Below, piece after piece: positions 1-8,129 of a stretch of 64,000 nt of DNA (positions are counted from its first letter, which is position 1; every line of letters begins with the position of its first letter). The translations under genes were made by a program, and so were the position numbers. The DNA comes from Oscillospiraceae bacterium. Its GTDB lineage: Bacteria > Bacillota > Clostridia > Oscillospirales > Ruminococcaceae. The stretch lies in assembly GCA_016281125.1 (NCBI GenBank), contig JAEEIA010000061.1, positions 1 through 64,000 of the forward strand. The letters are read 5' to 3'. The notes beneath the pieces were generated by a model, which had not been told where the DNA came from, did not search any database, and saw only the letters and a list, made by a program, of their open reading frames with translations.

Positions 1-201
1 GCGCTGCCCCATACCCCGCCAAAGGGACACTGTCCCTTTGGAATCACGAAATAAAAGTTTCGGTCAAGCCTTTTCAAAGGCTTGCGGGGTCGAGGGGCAG
101 AGCCCCGCGTCGCCCGCCGCTGCGGGCGAAATCCCCCTGCGTTCAGGAGCTCCGCAAGAGGGGACGCCCTGCGATAGAGGGCGTCCCCTTTTATACGGTA
201 T
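1..201 (+). repeat. Hairpin-rich dispersed intergenic repeat, truncated by the window start
   Basis: No convincing gene is present. The stretch is a chain of perfect or near-perfect hairpins: CCAAAGGGA/TCCCTTTGG near 18-42, AAGCCTTTT/AAAGGCTT near 67-83, GGGGCAGAGCCCC near 95-107, and GGGGACGCCCT/AGGGCGTCCCC near 159-188 followed by TTTT. About 52 bases near 49-100 recur almost unchanged on the opposite strand at about 30355-30407, so this is a dispersed element. Its left end lies outside the window. The last hairpin plus T run could also stop transcription. Confidence 0.75.
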
Positions 202-384
202 CTCCGATGGATCTATAATGGGGTGCCGCCCCAAACCCTGCCAAAGGGATAAAATCCCTTTGGAATCCCACAATATATGAAATGGACGAAAATACATCGT
301 TTTCATTATAATAGGATGCTTAAGGGACAATGGCAGCCCTTACGCAGAGTTGGGGACAGAGGCTCCAATTCTAATCCATCGGAG
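202..384 (+). repeat. Short related repeat bounded by inverted CTCCGATGGAT motifs
   Basis: CTCCGATGGAT at 202-212, followed by a TATAATGGGG-type head, opens a second element directly after the first. The inverse motif ATCCATCGGAG at 374-384 closes it, eight bases before the stop codon of the radical SAM gene. Inside are another CCAAAGGGAT/ATCCCTTTGG hairpin (about 241-262) and AT-rich sequence. The same head and end motifs bound the longer copy at 30152-30474. It looks like a non-autonomous, internally deleted relative. Confidence 0.6.
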
Positions 385-392
385 GTTCCTTT

Positions 393-998
393 TTACGAAT
401 CGTACTTCCGGACGCGGAGCGGGATGCCGAGGCGGTCGGCAACGGCCTGCGCGGCTTCGATCTCCGCCTGCGGAATCACGTCCACGACTGTGAACATCAC
501 CTTCGGGACATACTGTTTGCATTCCGATGCAAACTGCTGCATCGCCGCAAACGCATTGTCCCACTTCGGGCGCGTCACCGCCATGTATTCCGCCTCCGTT
601 CCGGCGTTCAGGCTGATCGAAACGGTGTCGATCACGCCCTTGAGCAGCGCCGCGGTCGGCTTGCCGTGAATCAGATCGGACAGGCCGTTCGTGTTCAGCC
701 GGATCGGCGGGCAGCCCGGCAGCGATTTCGCATAAACCGCAGTCATGAGCAGCAGCTCCAGCGCCTCGGTCGGCTCGCCGTATCCGCAGAATACCAGCTC
801 CGTGAATTCGGAGAGATTCCACTTTGCAAATGCCGCTTTGACCTCGTCAAAATCAGGCGCATGCTCCAGCCAGAGCGAATCCGAGCCGTATGCGCCGTCG
901 CCGTTCTGCCGGATGCAGAAGGTACACGCGCATGGACATTGATTTGTCAGGTTCACATAAAGATGCTGCCCGACAGGATAAAGAATCGTCATTGCCAT
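393..998 (-). CDS. Radical SAM protein, TatD-associated type
   Basis: A 201-residue radical SAM enzyme. C21, C25 and C28 form the CX3CX2C motif that would ligate a [4Fe-4S] cluster and split S-adenosylmethionine. The N-terminus (YPVGQ then LYVNLTNQCPC) and the short length match the small family often encoded beside TatD-type DNases; its substrate is unknown. The GYGEPT segment near residue 72 is the usual SAM-binding glycine/glutamate motif. I chose the first ATG because AAAGGA lies about eight bases upstream. No tatD gene is visible: the flanking DNA is repeat sequence on one side and the cobalamin operon on the other. It has its own promoter, divergent from cbiD. Family assignment is firm; function is not known. 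Confidence 0.8.
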   Translation of the reverse strand: MAMTILYPVGQHLYVNLTNQCPCACTFCIRQNGDGAYGSDSLWLEHAPDFDEVKAAFAKWNLSEFTELVFCGYGEPTEALELLLMTAVYAKSLPGCPPIRLNTNGLSDLIHGKPTAALLKGVIDTVSISLNAGTEAEYMAVTRPKWDNAFAAMQQFASECKQYVPKVMFTVVDVIPQAEIEAAQAVADRLGIPLRVRKYDS

Positions 999-1055
999 TT
1001 CAAATCATCCTTTCCGGTCTTTCGCTGCGGACGGACTGTCCGCGGGTTTGTCTTT

Positions 1056-1084
1056 ATTATATCACAGGATGCCGGAAAATGCAA
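1056..1084 (-). promoter_or_regulatory. Sigma-A-type promoter for the radical SAM gene
   Basis: On the minus strand TTGCAT (1084-1079) and a perfect TATAAT (1061-1056) are separated by 17 bases. The leader that follows holds a small GCGGAC/GTCCGC hairpin at about 1027-1043 before the ribosome binding site. Confidence 0.8.
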
Positions 1085-1136
1085 TGACTTTCCGCGCGGA
1101 TCTCCGCCGGAGGGGCACGGGATGTGCTGCACGCAC

Positions 1137-1165
1137 TTGCAATGCGCTCTGTTATATGGTATAAT
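1137..1165 (+). promoter_or_regulatory. Promoter of the cobalamin biosynthesis operon
   Basis: TTGCAA (1137-1142), a 17-base spacer and TATAAT (1160-1165) lie just upstream of cbiD, giving a leader of only about 30 bases. That is far too short for a cobalamin riboswitch, so the operon is not under direct riboswitch control at this promoter. The downstream AAAGGAG at 1186-1192 is the cbiD ribosome binding site. Confidence 0.8.
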
Positions 1166-1201
1166 ATTGCTGATACATGATACAGAAAGGAGCAAACCGC
1201 C

Positions 1202-2326
1202 ATGCTCTATACCTGCCGGAACGGGAAAATGCTTCGCTGCGGCTATACGACCGGTTCCTGTGCAGCAGGCGCGGCCAAAGCTGCGGCAGAGATGCTGCTT
1301 TCCGGGCAGTACACGGAACACACCGACCTGATGACGCCTGCGGGCGTGCTGCTGCATCTGGATATCCTCGACATCTGCATGAAGCCGGAGCAGGTATCCT
1401 GCGCCGTCCGCAAGGACAGCGGCGACGATCCCGACGCCACGCGCGGCATGCTGATTTATGCGGCGGTTTCCAAAACAGAAAGCGGCGTCCGGATCGAGGG
1501 CGGCTCCGGCATCGGCACCGTGACAAAACCGGGGCTCGACCAGCCGGTCGGTGCAGCGGCCATCAACTCCGCCCCGCGGAAAATGATCACGGAAGCAGTC
1601 ACGGAAATCGCACAGAAGCACGGCTATGCCGGCGGTTTCCGCATTGTGATCTCCGCGCCGGAGGGCGAGGCGGTCGCGGCAAAAACTTTCAATCCGCGCA
1701 TGGGCATCACCGGCGGCATCTCCGTCATCGGCACGACCGGCATCGTCGAACCGATGAGCAATGCGGCAGTCGTCGGGACAATCCGCGCAGAAGCGAATAT
1801 GCAAAAGGCTGCCGGTGCGGATACGCTGATTCTGACGGTCGGCAATTACAGCGAGCGGTTTATCCGGATGAATCTGCCCGATCTGACCGAACGCTGCGTC
1901 ATGTGCAGCAATTTCATCGGGGAGGCGCTGGATATCGGCGTTTCGCTCGGATTTGCGCGCATTCTGCTGATCGGGCATATCGGAAAGCTCGTGAAGCTCG
2001 GCTCCGGCATCATGCAGACGCACTCGTCCTTTGCGGACGGCAGAATGGAAACGCTCATCGCCTGCGGTGCGCTCGCGGGCATCCCGCGGGATATATTGGT
2101 GCAGCTGACAGACTGCGTCACGACCGACGCCGCACTGGAGATTCTGTATCAGCACAATGCCGCAGAACAAACGCTGGCCGTCCTGACGGAACGCATTGAC
2201 CGTTACCTTGCGGCGCGTGTCCGGAACGAGGCGGAAACCGGTGCGTTCATCTTTTCCGATCAGCATGCGCTGCTGCTGGAAACGCCCCGTGCAAGGGCGA
2301 TTTTACAGGCGGCGACGGAGGCTTAA
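1202..2326 (+). CDS. cbiD: Cobalt-precorrin-5B C1-methyltransferase CbiD
   Basis: CbiD methylates C1 of cobalt-precorrin-5B in the anaerobic (early cobalt insertion) cobalamin pathway, using S-adenosylmethionine in the cytoplasm. The 374-residue length is normal and the family signature GYTTGSCAAGAAKAA is at residues 14-28. Further CbiD-like segments follow, including a glycine-rich GITGGISVIGTTGIV near residues 180-195. The ATG at 1202 is preceded by AAAGGAG with a nine-base gap. It is the first gene of a 16-gene operon whose members overlap or abut, and it is followed by cbiF after a single base. Confidence 0.95.
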   Translation: MLYTCRNGKMLRCGYTTGSCAAGAAKAAAEMLLSGQYTEHTDLMTPAGVLLHLDILDICMKPEQVSCAVRKDSGDDPDATRGMLIYAAVSKTESGVRIEGGSGIGTVTKPGLDQPVGAAAINSAPRKMITEAVTEIAQKHGYAGGFRIVISAPEGEAVAAKTFNPRMGITGGISVIGTTGIVEPMSNAAVVGTIRAEANMQKAAGADTLILTVGNYSERFIRMNLPDLTERCVMCSNFIGEALDIGVSLGFARILLIGHIGKLVKLGSGIMQTHSSFADGRMETLIACGALAGIPRDILVQLTDCVTTDAALEILYQHNAAEQTLAVLTERIDRYLAARVRNEAETGAFIFSDQHALLLETPRARAILQAATEA

Positions 2327-2327
2327 T

Positions 2328-3083
2328 ATGGTTTATTTTGTCGGTGCCGGATGCGGCGCCCCCGATCTCATCACCGTCCGCGGACAGCGCCTGCTCTCCG
2401 AAGCAGACGTGATTATCTATGCGGGCTCTCTGGTCAATCCGGCGCTGCTTGCATATGCAAAACCGGATTGTCAGATTTATAACAGTGCGGAAATGACGCT
2501 GGACGCGGTGATTGCCGTCATCGAGCAGGCCGAGGCGAACCGTCAGACGACCGTGCGGCTGCACACCGGCGACCCCTGCCTCTACGGCGCAATCCGCGAG
2601 CAGATGGACAGGCTGACCGCACGCGGCATCGCATATGAAATCTGCCCGGGCGTCAGCTCGTTCTGCGGCGCGGCGGCGGCACTCAGAGCGGAATACACGC
2701 TGCCGGAGGTTTCGCAGACCGTCATCATCACACGCATGGCCGGGCGGACACCCGTTCCGGAACGCGAGGACATCCGCAGGCTCGCGGCGCATCAGGCGAC
2801 CATGGTGATCTTCCTCAGTACCGGAATGCTCCCGCAGCTTTCCGCAGAGCTCACCGCGGGCGGATACCGGAACGACACGCCCGCCGCGATTGTATACAAG
2901 GCTTCATGGCCGGACGAAAAGGTCTGCCGCTGCACGGTGGGGACACTGGCGGAAACTGCTGCGGCCAATCAGATCCGCAAGACCGCGCTGATCGTCGTCG
3001 GGGATTTTCTGGGGGATGATTATGCGCTGTCCAGGCTGTATGATCCCGCATTTGAAACAGAATTCAGGAGGGCGGAGCGATGA
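2328..3083 (+). CDS. cbiF: Cobalt-precorrin-4 C11-methyltransferase CbiF
   Basis: CbiF (CobM) transfers a methyl group from S-adenosylmethionine to C11 of cobalt-precorrin-4. The 251-residue product has the tetrapyrrole-methylase fold signatures: VGAGCGAPDL at residues 5-14, YAGSLV at 31-36 and GDPCLYG at 81-87. The open frame extends further upstream into cbiD, but the ATG at 2328 is chosen: it starts at the normal family N-terminus and GGAGG at 2317-2321 sits directly upstream. It overlaps cbiG by four bases (ATGA), indicating translational coupling. Confidence 0.95.
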   Translation: MVYFVGAGCGAPDLITVRGQRLLSEADVIIYAGSLVNPALLAYAKPDCQIYNSAEMTLDAVIAVIEQAEANRQTTVRLHTGDPCLYGAIREQMDRLTARGIAYEICPGVSSFCGAAAALRAEYTLPEVSQTVIITRMAGRTPVPEREDIRRLAAHQATMVIFLSTGMLPQLSAELTAGGYRNDTPAAIVYKASWPDEKVCRCTVGTLAETAAANQIRKTALIVVGDFLGDDYALSRLYDPAFETEFRRAER

Positions 3084-4117
3084 AGCGGCTCGCGTTCATC
3101 AGCCTGACGGCGCCGGGCAAAGCGCTTGCGGCCTCTGCGGCAGCCCGGCTGCCGGAATTGGAGATCCGGCAGTTCTGCTTCGCTGCCTACGCCGATGCGG
3201 AAACCGAAGCATTCGACAGTCTTGCGGCGCTGACGGCTGCGCTCTTTCCGGATTACGACGCGCTGGTATTTGTCTGCGCCTGCGGCATTGCCGTGCGAAT
3301 GATCGCACCGCATCTGCGCTCCAAGCAGACTGACCCGGCAGTTCTTTGCATGGATCAGAGCGGGAAATTCGTGATTCCGCTGCTTTCGGGGCATATCGGC
3401 GGCGCGAATGCGCTCGCGGAACGCATCGCCGCCGTCACCGGGGCCGTCCCGGTGATCACAACCGCGACCGATACCGGGGGGCTGTTCTCCCCGGACAGCT
3501 TTGCGGCGGCCAATCAGCTTGTCATCACCGACACAGACGCAGCCAAGGCGATTGCGGCGGCCGTCATTCAGGGCGGGGACATCGGCTTTCGCAGCGAACT
3601 CCCCCACCCTGCTCTCCCCAAACCGCTGACGGCAGAGGGCTGTCCGCGCTGCGGCATTGTCATTGCAAACGAATGCACGGAACCGCCGTTTCCGGTCACG
3701 CTGCATCTGATCCCGAAAAATCTTGTCATCGGCATCGGGTGCAGACGGGGCACATCCTGTCCGGAGATTGCGGCGGCCGTGCTGAACCGGCTCGCGGCAA
3801 ACGGGCTCGATCCCCGCAGAATCTGCGCAGCCGCGACGGTGGATCTGAAAGCGGACGAGCCCGGGCTGCTGGCATTCTGCAAGGCGCAGAAGCTGCCGCT
3901 GCACACCTATTCTGCGGAACAGCTGATGCAGGTCAGCGGGGATTTTACCGCATCCGCCTTTGTCAGCAGCATCACCGGTGCGGACAACATCTGCGAGCGC
4001 AGTGCCGTTCTTTGCAGCGGCGGAACGCTCGTCATGCGAAAGCAGGCGGCGGACGGCGTGACGGTCGCTGCTGCGGAAATGCCGCTGAGGCTCGATTTTG
4101 AAAGGAAACTGCTATGA
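3080..4117 (+). CDS. cbiG: Cobalt-precorrin-5A hydrolase CbiG
   Basis: CbiG opens the delta-lactone ring of cobalt-precorrin-5A, releasing the C20 fragment as acetaldehyde in the anaerobic pathway. The 345-residue protein has the usual architecture. The central part contains CACGIAVRMIAPHL (about residues 67-79) and LSGHIGGAN (102-110). A C-terminal domain begins near residue 214 with LVIGIGCRRGT. The start ATG overlaps the cbiF stop, and the end overlaps cbiH by four bases. The order cbiF-cbiG-cbiH-cbiJ matches consecutive steps of the pathway. Confidence 0.95.
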   Translation: MKRLAFISLTAPGKALAASAAARLPELEIRQFCFAAYADAETEAFDSLAALTAALFPDYDALVFVCACGIAVRMIAPHLRSKQTDPAVLCMDQSGKFVIPLLSGHIGGANALAERIAAVTGAVPVITTATDTGGLFSPDSFAAANQLVITDTDAAKAIAAAVIQGGDIGFRSELPHPALPKPLTAEGCPRCGIVIANECTEPPFPVTLHLIPKNLVIGIGCRRGTSCPEIAAAVLNRLAANGLDPRRICAAATVDLKADEPGLLAFCKAQKLPLHTYSAEQLMQVSGDFTASAFVSSITGADNICERSAVLCSGGTLVMRKQAADGVTVAAAEMPLRLDFERKLL

Positions 4118-4839
4118 TTTTATATGTTGTCGGATTCGGCAGCGGCAGCCGCGGCTGCATGACCGGGGACGCCGTGCAGGCGCTCTCGGACAGCGAACGG
4201 ATTGCCGGATACCAGACCTATATACAAATGATCCGGCCGTTTTTCCCGGAGAAGGAATACTGTTCGACCGGCATGCGGCAGGAAACCGAACGCGTCCGCG
4301 CGGCGCTGGAATCCGCGGAGCTGCGGAATACCGCGCTGGTTTGCAGCGGGGATCCGGAGCTTTACGGCATGGCCGGGCTTGCGTATCAGCTTCAGCCCGA
4401 TTATCCGGCCGCGGAAATCCGCGTCATTCCGGGTGTTTCCGCAGCATTCAGCTGCGGCGCACTGCTCGGCGCACCGCTGACGCATGATTTCGCTGTCATC
4501 AGCCTGTCGGATCTGCTGACGCCCGCCGAAAAGATTGAAAAGCGCCTTTCTCTGGCCGCAGAGGCGGATCTCGTGATCGTGCTGTACAATCCCGCGTCAA
4601 AGCACCGGCCGGATCACTTGAAACACGCCTGCGACCTGATTCTCCGGCACCGCCCGCCGGAAACCGTCTGCGGCTTTGTCCGGAATGCGGGACGGGACGG
4701 TCAGGAAAGCAAGGTGCTGACGCTCTCGGCGCTGCGCGATACCGCGGTGGACATGTTCACGACAGTCTTTATCGGAAATTCCGAAACGCAGGTCATCGGC
4801 GGGAAAATGGTCACGCCGCGGGGATACCGCGATGTCTGA
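4114..4839 (+). CDS. cbiH: Cobalt-precorrin-3 C17-methyltransferase CbiH
   Basis: CbiH (CobJ family) methylates C17 of cobalt-precorrin-3 and drives ring contraction to cobalt-precorrin-4. The 241-residue length is normal. The N-terminal VVGFGSGSRGCMTGDA and the CSGDPELYGMAG segment at residues 77-88 are the S-adenosylmethionine-binding signatures of the tetrapyrrole methylase family. The final bases overlap cbiJ by eight bases. It is the earliest pathway enzyme of the operon; cbiL, which would supply its substrate, is absent from the window. Confidence 0.94.
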   Translation: MILYVVGFGSGSRGCMTGDAVQALSDSERIAGYQTYIQMIRPFFPEKEYCSTGMRQETERVRAALESAELRNTALVCSGDPELYGMAGLAYQLQPDYPAAEIRVIPGVSAAFSCGALLGAPLTHDFAVISLSDLLTPAEKIEKRLSLAAEADLVIVLYNPASKHRPDHLKHACDLILRHRPPETVCGFVRNAGRDGQESKVLTLSALRDTAVDMFTTVFIGNSETQVIGGKMVTPRGYRDV

Positions 4840-5590
4840 TATTCTGATTTTCGGCGGCACGACAGAGGGACGCGAGCTTGCGGCATTCTGCGCGGCAAAC
4901 GGCATCTCCGCGGACGTATCCGCCGCAACGGAATACGGCGCGCAGCTGCTCCCGGAGCAGGTCGGCATTCTGACCGGAAAGCGCTCCGCGGAACAGATCG
5001 CGGCACTGCTCCGGACACACCGGTATGCGCTCGTCATTGACGCGACGCATCCGTATGCAAGAGAGGCATCGGAAAATATCCGCACGGCCTGTCAGCAGGA
5101 GCAGATTCCCTGCCGCCGTCTGCTGCGGAAGGCGCTGCCGGTCACCGGGGAACGCGTCAGCTCCGCTGCTGCGCTGACTGCACTGCTGAATCAGTGCAGC
5201 GGCGTGATTCTGAGTACGCTCGGCAGCAAATCTGCGGCTGCACTGACCGCCGTCCGGGATTTCCGTACACGCATCTGGCTCCGGCTGCTGCCGTCGGACA
5301 CCGTCACAGCGGAATGCGAACGCCTCGGCTTTGATCCGGATAAGCTGATTCTTGCGCAGGGGCCGTTTGATACGGCGCAGAATATTGCGCATATCACACA
5401 GACCGGCGCGCAGATCCTACTGACCAAGGAGAGCGGGACAATCGGAGGATACCCCGAAAAAGCGGAGGCGGCAAAGCGCTGCGGCATCCGGATGATCACC
5501 CTTTGCAGGCCGCCGGAACCCCTCGCCGGATATGATGAAACGGAAATCATGCAGCAGCTGCTGAAAATGAAGGAGAAGAATCTGCTATGA
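4832..5590 (+). CDS. cbiJ: Cobalt-precorrin-6A reductase CbiJ
   Basis: CbiJ (CobK family) reduces the macrocycle of cobalt-precorrin-6A with a nicotinamide nucleotide. The 252-residue protein opens with ILIFGGTTEGRELA, the expected nucleotide-binding loop. It also carries the family segment DATHPYAREAS near residues 70-80 and a C-terminal TKESGTIGGYPEK motif. It begins inside the cbiH reading frame and overlaps cbiET by four bases. Confidence 0.93.
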   Translation: MSDILIFGGTTEGRELAAFCAANGISADVSAATEYGAQLLPEQVGILTGKRSAEQIAALLRTHRYALVIDATHPYAREASENIRTACQQEQIPCRRLLRKALPVTGERVSSAAALTALLNQCSGVILSTLGSKSAAALTAVRDFRTRIWLRLLPSDTVTAECERLGFDPDKLILAQGPFDTAQNIAHITQTGAQILLTKESGTIGGYPEKAEAAKRCGIRMITLCRPPEPLAGYDETEIMQQLLKMKEKNLL

Positions 5591-6789
5591 AAATCTATCT
5601 GATCGGCACCGGAACGGAGGGCTGCCGGACACTGACAGCCGAAGCCGCCGATGCCGTCGCGTGCGCCGGTCTGCTGATCGGTGCGAAGCGGATGCTGGCG
5701 CCCTACCGGCTTTCGGGAAAGGATTGCGTCTGCGCCTATCAGCCGGAGGAAATCGCGGCGCTGCTGAAAAACAGCACACATCAGACGGCAGCCGTTCTGT
5801 TCTCCGGCGATACCGGCTTTTTCAGCGGCGCAAAGAAGCTGCTCCCGCTGCTGGACGGAGCGGACGTGACCGTGCTGCCGGGCATCTCCTCGGCAGCGGC
5901 ATTTTTCGCACTGCTCGGAAAATCGTATGAACAGGTCAGATATGTTTCTCTGCACGGCGCAAATGCAAGCATTGCAATTCACGCGGCGGCGAATCCGATC
6001 TGCTTCTTTCTGCTCGGCGGGGAGATGCGCGCTGCGGACGTCTGCAAGCGGCTGTGCGCATACGGACTCGGGGAGATTACCGTCCGCATCGGGCAGGATC
6101 TCGGGTATCCGTATGCAAAGCTGCACGAGGGCAAAGCCGCAGACTTCACCGGCTGCGACGACAGCACGCTGACCGTCCTGATGACGGAGAATCCGGACGC
6201 GCTCCGGTATCTGCCGTCTGCAATTCCGGATGACCGCTTTCAGCGCGGGCAGGTTCCGATGACAAAGGCACAGGTGCGCTGCTGCATCACGGCCTCGCTC
6301 AATATCCGGCGGGACGGCATCTGCTGGGATATCGGCTGCGGGACAGGCTCCGTATCGGTGGAAATGGCCTTCCGCTGCCCGGACGGTCTGGTCTATGCCT
6401 TTGACAGGGATCCGGAGGCCGTGCGGCTGACATTGGAGAACGCCGCGCGGTTCTGCTGCGACAATATCATTGCAGCGGAGGGCGTCTGTCCGGACTGCCT
6501 GCAAGACGCGCCCGCGCCGGATCATATTTTCATCGGCGGGAGCGGCGGAAATGCAGACGGGATTTTCGCGGCCGCCGCGGAGAAGAATCCTGCGGCAATC
6601 ATCACGGCGGCAGCGGTCACGCTGGAATCGCTGCACCGGTTTACGGAATGCTTCAAAGCATACGGTGCGCCGTATTCGGTCACGCAGATCGCAGTCACGG
6701 ATACCAGACAGATCGGCGGGTACACCATGCTGAACGCACAGAATCCGGTATTCCTGATCGGAGGGCAGCTGCTGTGCGGCGCGTCATGA
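5587..6789 (+). CDS. cbiET: Fused cobalt-precorrin-7 C5-methyltransferase / precorrin-6B C15-methyltransferase (decarboxylating) CbiET
   Basis: One 400-residue polypeptide joins two enzymes that are separate in some species. Residues about 1-205 are CbiE, a tetrapyrrole methylase acting at C5. Residues about 215-395 are CbiT, a Rossmann methyltransferase that methylates C15 and removes the C12 acetate carboxylate. CbiT is marked by the linker IPDDRFQRGQVPMTK and the SAM loop WDIGCGTGSVSVEMA. The same fusion is known as CobL. The start ATG overlaps the cbiJ stop and the last bases overlap cbiA (ATGA). Confidence 0.94.
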   Translation: MKIYLIGTGTEGCRTLTAEAADAVACAGLLIGAKRMLAPYRLSGKDCVCAYQPEEIAALLKNSTHQTAAVLFSGDTGFFSGAKKLLPLLDGADVTVLPGISSAAAFFALLGKSYEQVRYVSLHGANASIAIHAAANPICFFLLGGEMRAADVCKRLCAYGLGEITVRIGQDLGYPYAKLHEGKAADFTGCDDSTLTVLMTENPDALRYLPSAIPDDRFQRGQVPMTKAQVRCCITASLNIRRDGICWDIGCGTGSVSVEMAFRCPDGLVYAFDRDPEAVRLTLENAARFCCDNIIAAEGVCPDCLQDAPAPDHIFIGGSGGNADGIFAAAAEKNPAAIITAAAVTLESLHRFTECFKAYGAPYSVTQIAVTDTRQIGGYTMLNAQNPVFLIGGQLLCGAS

Positions 6790-8129
6790 TCGCAGGGACG
6801 GGCAGCGGATGCGGCAAGACGACCGTCACCTGCGCGCTGCTCGCCGCGCTGAAGCAAGCCGGAAAAAAGGCCGCGGCGTTCAAATGCGGCCCGGATTACA
6901 TCGACCCGATGTTTCACCGGGAGGTGCTCGGCACCCCTGCCTATAATCTCGACAGCTTTTTCTGCAATCGGGATACGCTCTGTGCGCTGCTGGCGCAGAA
7001 CGGCGCATCTGCGGAGATTGCCGTCATGGAGGGCGCAATGGGTTTCTATGACGGCGGCAGCGGTTCGGCTTATGCGCTCTCAGAGCTGACCGAAACGCCG
7101 GTCATTCCCGTCATCGACTGCAAGGGCATGCAGGACTCCATCGGTGCAGTAATGCAGGGCTTTTTGCAGTACAAAACGCCGAACCGCATCGCGGGCTTCA
7201 TCTTCAACCGGCTGCCGGAGCGGCTGATTCCGTTTGCAGAGCAGCTCTGCCGCGATCTGCACACACGGTATTTCGGCTGTCTGCCGCAGCAGAAGCAGAC
7301 AATCGGGAGCCGGCATCTCGGGCTGGTGACCGCAGCGGAAATCACGGATTTGCAGGCGCAGCTCGATGCGCTCGGACAGGCTGCGGCCGCTTCGCTCGAT
7401 CTTGCGGGCATACTGTCGCTGCCGGATCTGCCGCTGCCGGATTTCACCCCGCCTGTGATTCCAAAGCTCAAAAAGCGCGCGGTGATTGCCGTCGCAAGGG
7501 ACCGCGCATTCTGCTTTCAGTATACGGAAAACCTGAATCTGCTCTCGGAAATCGGATGCGAGCTCCGGTATTTTTCGCCGCTGCATGACGCGCATCTTCC
7601 GGCGGCGGACGGCCTGCTGCTCTGCGGCGGCTATCCGGAGCTGTATGCAGAGCAGCTTTCCGGGAATCAGATCATGCGCGCGGAAATCCGGGAGGCTGTC
7701 CGCGGCGGGATGCCGGTCATCGCGGAATGCGGCGGCTTTCTGTATCTGCACACGAAGCTGCGCACAGAATCCGGCACGGCATACCCGATGGCAGATGTGA
7801 TTCAAGGAGAGGCCTTCCCCGCAGGACGGCTGACGCGCTTCGGCTACATCACCATGACTGCGGCAGACGATCAGCTGCTCTGCGCGGCCGGACACGAAAT
7901 CCGTGCGCATGAATTCCACTACTGGGACAGCACCGCCTGCGGCGAAGGCTTTGCCGCGGTCAAGCCGGACGGCAGAAGCTGGCACTGCGCGCATGTCAGC
8001 AGGACAATGTACGCGGGATTCCCGCATCTTTATTTGTATTCGGATATTCCGGCTGCACTGCGCTTTGCGGAGGCGGCCGCACAGTACGGAGAACAGCATG
8101 GAACGCATCAGCAGAATCCTGCCGTCTGA
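6786..8129 (+). CDS. cbiA: Cobyrinate a,c-diamide synthase CbiA
   Basis: CbiA (CobB family) amidates the a and c side chains of cobyrinate using ATP and glutamine. The 447-residue product has an N-terminal P-loop, GTGSGCGKT at residues 4-12, and a dethiobiotin-synthetase-like domain. It ends in a class I glutamine amidotransferase domain whose nucleophile is C315 in AECGGFLYL; the HVSRTMYAGFPHLYL stretch near the end supplies the usual histidine. The frame is open 138 bases further upstream, but the ATG at 6786 overlaps the cbiET stop and puts the P-loop at the family position. Its 3' end overlaps cobT by 32 bases. Confidence 0.94.
   Translation: MIAGTGSGCGKTTVTCALLAALKQAGKKAAAFKCGPDYIDPMFHREVLGTPAYNLDSFFCNRDTLCALLAQNGASAEIAVMEGAMGFYDGGSGSAYALSELTETPVIPVIDCKGMQDSIGAVMQGFLQYKTPNRIAGFIFNRLPERLIPFAEQLCRDLHTRYFGCLPQQKQTIGSRHLGLVTAAEITDLQAQLDALGQAAAASLDLAGILSLPDLPLPDFTPPVIPKLKKRAVIAVARDRAFCFQYTENLNLLSEIGCELRYFSPLHDAHLPAADGLLLCGGYPELYAEQLSGNQIMRAEIREAVRGGMPVIAECGGFLYLHTKLRTESGTAYPMADVIQGEAFPAGRLTRFGYITMTAADDQLLCAAGHEIRAHEFHYWDSTACGEGFAAVKPDGRSWHCAHVSRTMYAGFPHLYLYSDIPAALRFAEAAAQYGEQHGTHQQNPAV

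Noticed and set aside
38-330. Short frames on both strands within the left repeat
   Set aside because: They consist of hairpin sequence and vary between repeat copies; not coding.
999-1201. Cobalamin riboswitch in front of cbiD
   Set aside because: No B12 box or core motifs; the promoter leaves about 30 bases of leader.
989-2266. 425-codon minus-strand frame opposite cbiD
   Set aside because: Antisense to cbiD and crosses both divergent promoters.
5191-6636. 481-codon minus-strand frame opposite cbiJ-cbiET
   Set aside because: Shadow of two confidently identified genes; no start signal.
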